A DNA stretch of 64,000 bases, from contig NZ_AP024651.1 of NCBI RefSeq assembly GCF_019977295.1, positions 3,286,001 to 3,350,000 on the forward strand. The letters are read 5' to 3'. Of this stretch, positions 23,965 to 32,358 are shown in pieces. The notes beneath the pieces are model-generated. The model was given only the letters and a program-made list of their open reading frames with translations, searched no databases and was not told the DNA's origin. The translations under genes and the position numbers were made by a program. The stretch is from Arthrobacter sp. StoSoilB20. Its GTDB lineage: Bacteria; Actinomycetota; Actinomycetes; Actinomycetales; Micrococcaceae. Each line of letters opens with the position of its first letter. The stretch's first letter is position 1.

Positions 23965-26900
23965 TCAGCCCCAGTGCGGAGGCTTTTGTTCCTTCAACCA
24001 CTGCTCATGGTCGTAGCCGGACTCGTCTCCCCATCGGCGGGGATCATCTTCCGCGGCTTTGGTGGGAAGAATGCCACTCAAGCCGGGCTTGGCTGCCGCG
24101 CTCCTAGCCTCCGAGGCCTCATCATCGGCATCGGCGACTGGTTCTGTAGATTCGACCCCAACCTCGTCTTCGGGACCGGTTGCTTGTTCCATCAGTACTG
24201 CTTCTTTCCCGTTGTCTGCGTAGCTGTCTTCGTTTCCGGCAGCTTCGCCAGGCTGACCCTGGTCCTCCCGCGCCGGACTCGGAGCAAATGTGGGCTGCCC
24301 TTTGTCCGCACTCAATTGTTCAACGTCCATGTCCAGGAAGCCATGCTCCGGCGACGTCGACCGCGGAATGTGGTTCTCCAGCCCAAGGTAGGAACCGATG
24401 CGATCCGCGCAGGATGAAGGATCCGTGAAGACCTCAATGGTCCACAGGGACATGTACCGCCACCCCATGCGCTCCAGCAGTTGCGGACGAAGCCGGCTGC
24501 GTTCGCGGACACTCATCCGGCGATAGCGCTCGGTTCCATCGGATTCTATGGCAACAGGTGTCGGGATTTCCGCGCCCTCCCGGCCAATCGTATGAACGGG
24601 ATCAGCGGCAGCAGCAATGTCCAGCACGCCATCATAGAGATGCCAAACACGGGCACCGCGGGCCCTCAGTCGTTCTCCAAGGTCAGCCACCAAAGGATCC
24701 TCGCCAAGAGCCTGCTCACTGGCAACCGCACGGGAAGCGGGGGTACCAAGATTGCTGTTTCCCGAAAGCTCCCTGTCCAGCAGCTCGTAGAAGTCCACGG
24801 CGCCGTGAGCCAGCCGGTCAAGGTCAAGGTCCTCGGGACGGAAGCAGCTCAGGACATGCATCGAACGCCGTGCGCGGGTCATGGCCAAGGCGAACCGGTT
24901 ACGGCCACCCTCAGCGGACAGCGGCCCGAAAGAGTGCAGTGCCCGGCCGTGCGGGGTGCGCCCGTATCCGAGGGAGAAGATCACGTGGTCCCTCACCAGG
25001 CCTTGGGCACGCTCCAGGTCCACCACACGGAAAGACTCAGGGCCGGCGCCAAAGAAGGTGGACAGCAACGGATGGTTGGGCAGTTGCAGCCTGATCGCCT
25101 CGCCGATGCGGGCAGCATGGCGCAGGCTGGCCGTCACAACCGCCAACGACGTGCGGGGCCGCAGCCTGGCGTGTTCGAACACAAGGTCCACCACGCGGTT
25201 GACCTCTGCTGTCACGGATTCGACGCCCTCGTGGTCAGCCCCGGGAAGGCCAGTGCCATCGGGAATGTACTCAACCAGGATGGAGCGGTCCAGCCCTGTG
25301 ACGGAGTTCCCGTCGGGCAGGCGGCGCAGGCCACCGTCGTAATAGTTTTTGCTCAGCTGAAGGATCAGGTCCTCGTCCACTGCGCGGTACACCCAGTTCA
25401 GCTGCCAGGTTGGCAGGACCCTTGCCAGTGCTTTGAAGGCGCTGTCGACGTTCTCGTGGCTTGCAACGCCGGCAACCGGCGGCTCCACGGCAACGCTGAA
25501 GGTCCGTGCATGGGCAATCTTCGCATCACCGAAGGCCACCACTTGCTTGGCCCTGGCAATGGCCGGGAGGACAGCCTGCAGCGAGGTGGATTCGGCGTCA
25601 ATCACCACCACGGCGTCAAACTTTTGCTCGGCCGGAAGAACACCGGTCAGGAGATAGGGGCTGACCGACCACACAGGCACAAGCAGCGGCACCAGGTCCG
25701 GCGCCTGGGCACTGAGCGCAGGCAACGTGACCCGGCCGTCCTTCAGCAGGGCACGCAGCAATTCCGCCTGCCTTGGGTGCTCTTGGAGCCCCTGGCGCCA
25801 TTTCTGCGCCAACTGCCACCGGAGGCGGGCGGCACCGCTGGCGATGTGCGCCTGGTCTGCAAGCCGGTATTCGGCTTCAAGGCGACGCAGGGAATCGCCG
25901 TCGGACATCGCAAGGTAGTCGTCCCCGCTGATCATGGCTTCCAAAGCGGACTGCCACCAGGCCAGGTCCAGTTCGGCGGCCACGGAAGTGGCAGGAACTT
26001 CGCGGGCAGCCAGGTCGGACAACAATTCACCGAGTCCGTGCTCGCGCATTTCCTCGATGAGGAGGGTCCGCTCGGGAAGGGTCTCCAGTGTTGCCGTGTC
26101 TGCAACAAGCCGTTCCAACCGCTCCATCAGTTCCAGATACGGGGTGCCGTGCAGGGAGCCACCGGCGCTGGTGTGCTTGAGCGAGGCACCGAGGCGGTGC
26201 AAGACATCGTCAAGTTCCCTGTAAAGGACACCAAGATCAGCGAGCCCGGAAGGCACTGCGGGGTGGCGCTGCGTGGTGGCGTAGCCTGCCCACAGGGCCC
26301 TCTGCTCCTGAACCAGGACAAGGGAACTGTGCAGATCGGCGATGTGCACGCCGGGCCGCACGTATTCCTTCGCTACCCGGCGCAGGCGGGACCGCTGCAT
26401 GGAGGGCATCTCCAGGTTCCGCTCCCGGCGCCAGGCGGAGCTGGCGGTCGCGGAAATAAGGTCGTGTACCGGCCGGTCGAAGATATCAGGGGTGAACTTA
26501 TCCAGGCTTTCCCGGACGGCGATGAGCAGTTCGAGCTGTGCACCCCATTCGGTGAAAGTATCTCCCAGCCGGATTTCAGCGTGGTCGGAAACCTGCTTCA
26601 TCCTGTCCCGCAGGACAGGAAGCTTCTCCTCTGCCAGGCGCGCGAGTTGTTGGGCTTCTTCGGTCTCCTTGCGCGTGACGAGGCGTGCGCCGTACCAAGG
26701 GCTGGAAGTGGACGCCCGGCTGAAGCTGCCGAGCTCCGCTGCCCGGCGCAGGCGGCCTGCCAGTTCCTCCCGGTCCTTGATGTTGTCCAGGACGCTGCGC
26801 TTGAGGCGGACAGTGGTGGAAGGCGCGGGGTGGATGGATGTCAGCTCTGCCAGTGATTGCATGGCCTGGTAGGGAGAGCACCCCCACCGTTCACGGACGT

Positions 26901-28128
26901 TGTGCAGCGAGGCCACATGGTCCATCAAGGCGTGGCGGTGCCCGGTCAACGTCTGGTGCAGATTGCCCAGCTGGGGTTCAAGCGCTTTTTCGTTGCGCAT
27001 GATGGCCCGGACCAATTGGCCCTTGAGCTGCTGCGGAGTGGTCCCGTTGCCGGGGCGGAACAGCATGGAGTCAAGGCCGAGCGATTCCAGATGCGCGGAG
27101 AGTCCTGCCAGGCTGGACTGCCTGTCACCTACCACCAGCACGGATTTGCCTTCGCTGACCAGCGCACCGATCGCATTGATGGCGGTTTGGGTCTGCCCGC
27201 TGCCCGGCGGGGTGCTGACAACCAGGGAATCCCCGGCGCGGACGGCATCCACAACGTACTGCTGGTCCGTGTCGGCGTCCAACAGCAGGAGTTCATCCGC
27301 CGGATCACGAAGATCGAGGCTGGGGAACCGGCCGGCTTTGATCGGCTCAGGCTCAATGTCACCACCGTTGGCTGCAACAGCAAGCGCCGCAACGGTGGGA
27401 TTGTTCATGTTGATCCACGGATCATCGAGGTTGCCCGACAGGTCAGCCAGGGTGGTGACCAGCAAGTTGAACTCCACCTCGGCACCGTGAATCGGCTGGA
27501 CGAGTGTTGCCAGCCGGTCCAGCACCGGCTGGGGATCGAAACGCGCGGTGTTATAGGCCATGCGCGCCACTGCGTTGACGTCGAAGACGATGCCATGGAC
27601 CGATTTCAGGTGGCGGACCAAGGCAGGATTCATCCGTGCCTGCTCGGTGAGCTGAAGCTCGAAGTCGTCTTCGCCCGGCCTGATGGTCAGGATGATCGAA
27701 GCGAGCATGACGGGTGCGGAAACGCGTTGGGGCTTTCCACCAACAGCAGAGGTCCACACTACGGTCCCTGCCGACAAATATCCGGCCTCAATACCGCGAT
27801 CGTTGCTCAGCTCGAAGATCTTGGACCTGATATTTCGGGCGGCGCGGGCTGCCACCAAGTACTGCTGCCTGTCCCGGATCAAGGTGGACAGGCGCGTCCT
27901 TCGACCTGCCAGCAACTGCGCCAACCCCGAGGGGTGTGCGTTGCTGAGATCGATGGCGCCCTCCGGCGTCTTGACGAAACGCAGCATCGTGTCCGCCCCG
28001 GTGACGGGCTTAAGACCAGACAGCCATTTACGGAGCTCTTCGGAGCCCTCTTCCTGGCCTTGACCTAATGACACAACTTCTGCCTTCTTTTCTGTACTAG
28101 CTTTAGACGCCTTGGACCATACCGGCAT
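23965..28128 (-). CDS. Giant SF1/UPF1-like helicase fused to Vsr/MTES_1575-type nuclease, degenerate P-loop
   Basis: A protein of about 1,387 residues. The N-terminal third resembles DUF4011-type helicases. The P-loop region reads TPPGSGQTQT at residues 306-315, with glutamine at 312 where Walker A lysine belongs (codon at 27193-27195). A Walker B-like VVVIDAES near residue 840 has DAES instead of DEA. The SF1 motif VI region ALAMTRARRSMHVLS lies near 1085. The C-terminal domain (about 1160-1255) has the restriction-endonuclease fold pattern PVAIESDGTERYRRMSVRER then LLERMGWRY typical of REase_MTES_1575. An acidic tail of about 130 residues ends it. The start is uncertain (28128, 28200 or 28218). 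Possibly defence or repair; ATPase activity is doubtful. Confidence 0.8.
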   Translation of the reverse strand: MPVWSKASKASTEKKAEVVSLGQGQEEGSEELRKWLSGLKPVTGADTMLRFVKTPEGAIDLSNAHPSGLAQLLAGRRTRLSTLIRDRQQYLVAARAARNIRSKIFELSNDRGIEAGYLSAGTVVWTSAVGGKPQRVSAPVMLASIILTIRPGEDDFELQLTEQARMNPALVRHLKSVHGIVFDVNAVARMAYNTARFDPQPVLDRLATLVQPIHGAEVEFNLLVTTLADLSGNLDDPWINMNNPTVAALAVAANGGDIEPEPIKAGRFPSLDLRDPADELLLLDADTDQQYVVDAVRAGDSLVVSTPPGSGQTQTAINAIGALVSEGKSVLVVGDRQSSLAGLSAHLESLGLDSMLFRPGNGTTPQQLKGQLVRAIMRNEKALEPQLGNLHQTLTGHRHALMDHVASLHNVRERWGCSPYQAMQSLAELTSIHPAPSTTVRLKRSVLDNIKDREELAGRLRRAAELGSFSRASTSSPWYGARLVTRKETEEAQQLARLAEEKLPVLRDRMKQVSDHAEIRLGDTFTEWGAQLELLIAVRESLDKFTPDIFDRPVHDLISATASSAWRRERNLEMPSMQRSRLRRVAKEYVRPGVHIADLHSSLVLVQEQRALWAGYATTQRHPAVPSGLADLGVLYRELDDVLHRLGASLKHTSAGGSLHGTPYLELMERLERLVADTATLETLPERTLLIEEMREHGLGELLSDLAAREVPATSVAAELDLAWWQSALEAMISGDDYLAMSDGDSLRRLEAEYRLADQAHIASGAARLRWQLAQKWRQGLQEHPRQAELLRALLKDGRVTLPALSAQAPDLVPLLVPVWSVSPYLLTGVLPAEQKFDAVVVIDAESTSLQAVLPAIARAKQVVAFGDAKIAHARTFSVAVEPPVAGVASHENVDSAFKALARVLPTWQLNWVYRAVDEDLILQLSKNYYDGGLRRLPDGNSVTGLDRSILVEYIPDGTGLPGADHEGVESVTAEVNRVVDLVFEHARLRPRTSLAVVTASLRHAARIGEAIRLQLPNHPLLSTFFGAGPESFRVVDLERAQGLVRDHVIFSLGYGRTPHGRALHSFGPLSAEGGRNRFALAMTRARRSMHVLSCFRPEDLDLDRLAHGAVDFYELLDRELSGNSNLGTPASRAVASEQALGEDPLVADLGERLRARGARVWHLYDGVLDIAAAADPVHTIGREGAEIPTPVAIESDGTERYRRMSVRERSRLRPQLLERMGWRYMSLWTIEVFTDPSSCADRIGSYLGLENHIPRSTSPEHGFLDMDVEQLSADKGQPTFAPSPAREDQGQPGEAAGNEDSYADNGKEAVLMEQATGPEDEVGVESTEPVADADDEASEARSAAAKPGLSGILPTKAAEDDPRRWGDESGYDHEQWLKEQKPPHWG

Positions 28129-28252
28129 ACCTTCGAGGGTAGCGGGAATACCTTGGCAGTCCGGACCGCAACGCTGTTCCGACGCGAAATTCGCCGTCAT
28201 TTCACAGGTGCCTGCCAAATTCCGAGGACCACGGCACTACGGGGGTCCAAGC

Positions 28253-28284
28253 AAAATGGCCGGCCTCCCAAAGGAAGCCGGCCA
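28253..28284 (-). terminator. Rho-independent terminator of guaA
   Basis: On the minus strand, TGGCCGGC and GCCGGCCA (28257-28264 and 28277-28284) form an 8-bp stem extended by four further pairs, followed by TTTT (28253-28256). It lies 10 bp after the guaA stop and just upstream of the helicase gene. Confidence 0.85.
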
Positions 28285-28294
28285 CTTTAGAATG

Positions 28295-29884
28295 CTATTC
28301 CCACTCGATGGTTCCCGGTGGCTTGCTGGTGACGTCCAGCACCACGCGGTTCACTCCATCAACTTCGTTGGTGATGCGGTTGGAGATCCGGGCGAGGAGG
28401 TCATAAGGCAACCGCGACCAGTCCGCCGTCATGGCGTCCTCGGAGGACACCGGACGCAGCACGATCGGGTGGCCATACGTACGGCCGTCACCCTGGACAC
28501 CAACACTGCGGACATCGGCCAGGAGGACAACCGGCATCTGCCAGACGTCGTTATCCAACCCTGCGGCCGTGAGTTCGGCGCGGGCAATGGCATCGGCCTT
28601 GCGCAGCAGGTCCAGGCGTTCCTTGGTTACTTCGCCCACGATACGGATTCCGAGGCCCGGGCCCGGGAACGGCTGGCGTCCGACGATTTCCTGCGGCAGG
28701 CCAAGTTGGGCACCAACAGCGCGCACTTCATCCTTGAACAAGGCCCGCAGCGGCTCGACGAGCTCGAACTGCAAATCCTCAGGAAGCCCACCCACGTTGT
28801 GGTGGCTCTTGATGTTCGCAGCACCTTCGCCGCCGCCTGATTCGACGACGTCCGGGTACAGGGTTCCCTGAACCAGGAACTTGATCTTCTCGCCTTCGGC
28901 AGCAGCCTGGGCGATGATGGCCCGCTCGGCTTCTTCAAAAGCACGAATGAATTCCCGGCCAATGATCTTGCGCTTAGTTTCGGGGTCGCTGACGCCGGCC
29001 AAAGCCGACTGGAAGCGCTCCTGCTCATTGGCGACGTAGAGGTTGACGCCCGTGGCAGCCACGAAGTCGCGCTCGACTTGCTCGGCTTCGCCTTCACGCA
29101 GGAGGCCGTGGTCAACGAAGACACAGGTCAGCTGGTCGCCAACGGCGCGCTGGACCAAAGCCGCAGCTACAGCGGAGTCGACGCCACCGGAGAGGCCACA
29201 GATAACTTTGGAGTCCCCGATCTGCTCGCGGATCCGTTCCACCTGCTCTTCGAGGATGTTGCCGGTGGTCCAGTTGGGGCTCAGGCCGGCCCCCTTGAAC
29301 AGGAAGTTCTCCAGAACATGCTGGCCAAGGACAGAGTGCTTCACTTCCGGGTGCCACTGCACACCGTAAAGGCGCTTCTCGTCATTGGCGAAGGCAGCTA
29401 CCGGAGCTCCGGCCGTGGTAGCCAGGACCTCGAAGCCCTCGGGGGCCTCGTGAACAGAGTCGCCGTGGCTCATCCAGGTGTTCTGGGACGCCGGGACGCC
29501 ATCGAGGATGGAGCGTGCGTCACCTACCAGCAGGGCTTCGGTGGCACCGTACTCCCGCAAACCGGTCTGGGCTACCTTGCCACCCAGGGCATTGGCCATA
29601 GCCTGGAATCCGTAGCAGATGCCAAACACGGGAACGCCGGCCTCGAAGAGGTCAGCACCCACGAACGGGGCACCCTCTGCGTAGACGCTTGAGGGCCCTC
29701 CGGAAAGGATGATGGCTGCCGGGTTCTTGGCCAGAAGCTGCTCGGTGGTGAAGGTATGCGGAACAATTTCCGAATACACATTCGCTTCGCGGACGCGGCG
29801 GGCAATCAGCTGCGCGTACTGGGCACCGTAGTCAACAACCAGCACCGGCTTCTGGGAAGTTTGGGGTGCGGTGGGAGTAGTCAC
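28295..29884 (-). CDS. guaA: GMP synthase (glutamine-hydrolysing)
   Basis: A 529-residue GMP synthase converting XMP to GMP with glutamine and ATP. The class I glutamine amidotransferase domain has the nucleophile C90 in FGICYG and the His-Glu pair in [10 protein letters not shown] near 178. The ATP pyrophosphatase domain has the PP-loop [16 protein letters not shown] near 235, and the C-terminal dimerisation domain ends in KPPGTIEWE. It completes the guanine nucleotide set with guaB and guaB3 in this window, all on the minus strand. Confidence 0.97.
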   Translation of the reverse strand: MTTPTAPQTSQKPVLVVDYGAQYAQLIARRVREANVYSEIVPHTFTTEQLLAKNPAAIILSGGPSSVYAEGAPFVGADLFEAGVPVFGICYGFQAMANALGGKVAQTGLREYGATEALLVGDARSILDGVPASQNTWMSHGDSVHEAPEGFEVLATTAGAPVAAFANDEKRLYGVQWHPEVKHSVLGQHVLENFLFKGAGLSPNWTTGNILEEQVERIREQIGDSKVICGLSGGVDSAVAAALVQRAVGDQLTCVFVDHGLLREGEAEQVERDFVAATGVNLYVANEQERFQSALAGVSDPETKRKIIGREFIRAFEEAERAIIAQAAAEGEKIKFLVQGTLYPDVVESGGGEGAANIKSHHNVGGLPEDLQFELVEPLRALFKDEVRAVGAQLGLPQEIVGRQPFPGPGLGIRIVGEVTKERLDLLRKADAIARAELTAAGLDNDVWQMPVVLLADVRSVGVQGDGRTYGHPIVLRPVSSEDAMTADWSRLPYDLLARISNRITNEVDGVNRVVLDVTSKPPGTIEWE

Positions 29885-30003
29885 CAGACAAGACTACTTT
29901 GCCGGGCCGTCCCGGTGCACGTCCGCGAAGCCTGCAGGGGGCCAAAACGCCCCTTGCCGTAAGGCATCTCACATGCATTGCTGCACGTTGGGCCGGCGGT
30001 GTC

Positions 30004-30504
30004 CTAGTACCGCTTGGATGCCTGGGGGTTGGCGGCCAGTTCAGCTTCCACCTGGGCGTGGAACTTCTTCTCCACAATGAAGGACAGCAACGGAATCACA
30101 CCGCCCAAGGCCAGCAGGACCATCTTGGAGAACGGCCAGCGCATGAGCGACCACAAGCGGAAGTTGGAGACCAGGTAGACCACGTACATCCAACCGTGCA
30201 CGATCAACACCGAGGTGGAGATGTTGAATCCGCCAATCACTCCCTTGGGCTCGGATTCGGCGAAGCCAAAACCAAAGGGCTGACCCGTCACGGCGTTGGT
30301 GCCGCCTGCGAACAGCGAAACTCCAAACCCGTAACGGGCGATGAGTTCGGCGCACAGCAGCAGCAGCATGGCACCGGTGAGGTAGGCCATGACTTTGTAG
30401 AACTTCAGCGCCGAACGGATCTGGGCTTCCGTTCCGCCAAACCGCCGCTTCTTGGGCTTGGGTCCGGATTGTTCGGGCTGGATGGCCGGTTTTGGCTCAA
30501 TCAT
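30004..30504 (-). CDS. DUF3817 domain membrane protein
   Basis: A 166-residue actinobacterial membrane protein with three predicted helices: ALKFYKVMAYLTGAMLLLLC near 30-50, STSVLIVHGWMYVVYLV near 97-113, and KMVLLALGGVIPLLSFIVEKKF near 127-148. The FYKVMAYLTG start and HGWMYVVYL are DUF3817 hallmarks. The ATG overlaps the SURF1 stop by four bases, so both are translated together. Function unknown; linkage with SURF1 suggests the respiratory chain. Confidence 0.8.
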   Translation of the reverse strand: MIEPKPAIQPEQSGPKPKKRRFGGTEAQIRSALKFYKVMAYLTGAMLLLLCAELIARYGFGVSLFAGGTNAVTGQPFGFGFAESEPKGVIGGFNISTSVLIVHGWMYVVYLVSNFRLWSLMRWPFSKMVLLALGGVIPLLSFIVEKKFHAQVEAELAANPQASKRY

Positions 30505-31409
30505 TGCTGCACCTTTTGTTCTGGCTCTGGGCTTGTAGGTTCTGTGGTGGCCCCGGGACGCTCCGAGGGATAGGAGACGCGTTCGCCGTCTTCGTGCCCG
30601 TCGCCTTCTCCGCTTTCTTCATCCTCGTAGTCTTCGAAGTCCTCGTCCTCTTCGAGGTCGCGACGGTAGTCGTCCTTGACCAGGCGCCACCAGATGAAGA
30701 GGGAGAACCCGGCGAAGACAACCCATTCCACGGCGTAGAAAAGGTTCAACCAGTTGACCTTCTCTGCAGGCGGCTGAGGCGGGATGTTGAGGGCCTTTAC
30801 GTCGTCGCCGAGCGGCAGGGTGACTCCGCCCGACACTTCCGACGTCGCTGCGACGAACCCCGGGTAGCTGGACACTTCCCAGATGTTGATGAGCTCGGCG
30901 GAAGAGACTGCTGACGCACGGCCTGGACCGGCGTCGACGTTTGGAACTGGAGCTTCAGAGGGAATAAGGCGGCCGGTCACCGTGATGATGCCCGACGGCG
31001 GCGGGCCGGCTTGGGCGGCGTCGGCTACCCAGCCTCGGGCCACAGGAATCCACGTTTGGGGTGAGGCCGCAACACCGCTCAGGGCCGGAGCGTTGTTGAC
31101 GGCGAAGGCCGAGACGATCCAGAAGCCCTTTTGGTTGTTGTAAAGGCGACCTTCCACAAGAACCTGTTTGGCGGGATCGTAGGTTCCCGTAGCCGTGACC
31201 ATCTGGTCCGAAACGGAACCGGGAAAGAACTGCCCGGGTTTAAGGACGTCCACCAGCGGTTTGACTTCTTCAACACTGGACGGCGCCGGGGGCTCGTGCT
31301 GGGCGGACCGGCTGAGCTGCCACTGGCTGAGCAGCACAAACACCCCGGACAGCAGAAGCGCAAAGACCAGTCCTGCGATCCAGCGGGGTTTCAACGCGGT
31401 TTTCAACAC
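30501..31409 (-). CDS. SURF1 family protein
   Basis: A 302-residue SURF1 protein, an assembly factor of haem-copper cytochrome oxidases. Two membrane helices flank the extracytoplasmic domain: residues 12-28 (GLVFALLLSGVFVLLSQW, then QLSRSAQHE as family signature) and about 222-243 before WWRLVKDDYRR. The central region contains PVARGWV and VTGRL. The C-terminus has a long acidic, low-complexity tail. The gene begins just after the 58-bp repeat array. Confidence 0.9.
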   Translation of the reverse strand: MLKTALKPRWIAGLVFALLLSGVFVLLSQWQLSRSAQHEPPAPSSVEEVKPLVDVLKPGQFFPGSVSDQMVTATGTYDPAKQVLVEGRLYNNQKGFWIVSAFAVNNAPALSGVAASPQTWIPVARGWVADAAQAGPPPSGIITVTGRLIPSEAPVPNVDAGPGRASAVSSAELINIWEVSSYPGFVAATSEVSGGVTLPLGDDVKALNIPPQPPAEKVNWLNLFYAVEWVVFAGFSLFIWWRLVKDDYRRDLEEDEDFEDYEDEESGEGDGHEDGERVSYPSERPGATTEPTSPEPEQKVQQ

Positions 31410-31460
31410 CCCTTAACCGTACTTCGTCCGGCTGTAGAACAACGAAACGAGGTAGGTCAG

Positions 31461-31816
31461 CCTGCCCTAGAGTGGGGCAGCCGGGTCCCTGCGTGGCGAC
31501 GGAGTCGACACGAAAGGGCCTGCCCTAGAGTGGGGCAGGCGGGTCCCTGCGTGGCGACGGAGTCGACACGAAAGGGCCTGCCCTAGAGTGGGGCAGCCGG
31601 GTCCCTGCGTGGCGACGGAGTCGACACGAAAGGGCCTGACCTAGAGTGGGGCAGCCGGGTCCCTGCGTGGCGACGGAGTCGACACGAAAGGGCCTGACCT
31701 AGAGTGGGGCAGCCGGGTCCCTGCGTGGCAACGGAGTCGACACGAAAGGGCCTGCCCTAGAGTGGGGCAGGCGGGTCCCTGCGTGGCAACGGAGTCGACA
31801 CGAAAGGGCCTGCCCC
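31461..31816. repeat. Tandem array of six 58-bp repeats
   Basis: Six complete 58-bp units begin at 31461, 31519, 31577, 31635, 31693 and 31751, with a partial seventh at 31809. Units differ only at three positions. Each starts with CCTGCCC, a seven-base loop, then GGGCAGC or GGGCAGG, so each can form a small hairpin; two units have a perfect 7-bp stem. Every unit contains a SalI site GTCGAC. The array fills the gap between the PTS EIIA stop (31822) and the SURF1 start (31409); 31410-31460 holds nothing evident. Since 58 is not a multiple of three, it does not encode a repeated peptide. Confidence 0.95.
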
Positions 31817-31821
31817 AATCT

Positions 31822-32310
31822 CTAGTGGTCGAAGAACACCAGGCTGGAGTTGATGAGCTCGGAGATGACCTCGGGATCATGGGCGCGCCGGAGTGACTCG
31901 CGGAAGGATTCCTTGGACAAGGATCGCGCCAGCGTGGCCAGAACTTCCAGGTGGTCGGAGAACGAGCTGGCAGGGGTGGCGATAAGGAGGATCAACGTCG
32001 CCGGACCGTCAGTTGCCCCGAAGTCCAGGGCGTGGCCGAACTTGGTCACACCCACTGCGATGGAGATCCTGTCCACGAATTCGCTTCGGGCATGCGGAAG
32101 CCCGATTCCGCCGGGAAGTCCTGTGGCCAGTTGGTGCTCGCGTGAGTGCACCTGTTCCAGGAAGCCTTCGAGGTTGGTGATCCTGCCGGCAGCGTGGAGC
32201 TTATGGGCCAGCTGGGCAGCGGCGTCGATCTTGTCCTCTGCGACGAGTTCAAGGATGACGGTGTCCGGGGTGGTCAGTTCCGCGTCATACCGGTCAAGTG
32301 GTTCTGCCAA
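31822..32310 (-). CDS. PTS fructose-type EIIA domain protein
   Basis: A 162-residue EIIA of the fructose/mannitol family (PTS_EIIA_2). The phosphorylated histidine is H73 in GGIGLPHARS, and the domain end matches VLATLARSLSKESFRESLR. No EIIB or EIIC lies next to it, so it may serve a separate permease or act as a regulatory EIIA. It sits between glpD (48 bp upstream) and the repeat array, and could be co-transcribed with glpD. Confidence 0.88.
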   Translation of the reverse strand: MAEPLDRYDAELTTPDTVILELVAEDKIDAAAQLAHKLHAAGRITNLEGFLEQVHSREHQLATGLPGGIGLPHARSEFVDRISIAVGVTKFGHALDFGATDGPATLILLIATPASSFSDHLEVLATLARSLSKESFRESLRRAHDPEVISELINSSLVFFDH

Positions 32311-32358
32311 GTCGTGTTCCCTCCAGTGTGGCCTTCCGGCCCCATTTTCCTGAGCTGG

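Noticed and set aside
24481..26856. Long 791-codon open frame on the plus strand
   Set aside because: It is fully antisense to the helicase gene; the translation is Gln/Gly/His-rich without any recognisable domain, as expected for shadow frames in GC-rich DNA.
31461..31816. Possible CRISPR array
   Set aside because: The 58-bp units are contiguous and nearly identical with no variable spacers, and no cas genes are present.
31641..31880. Short minus-strand frame across the repeats and PTS gene end
   Set aside because: It reads the tandem repeats out of frame from unit to unit and overlaps the real PTS gene; no domain.
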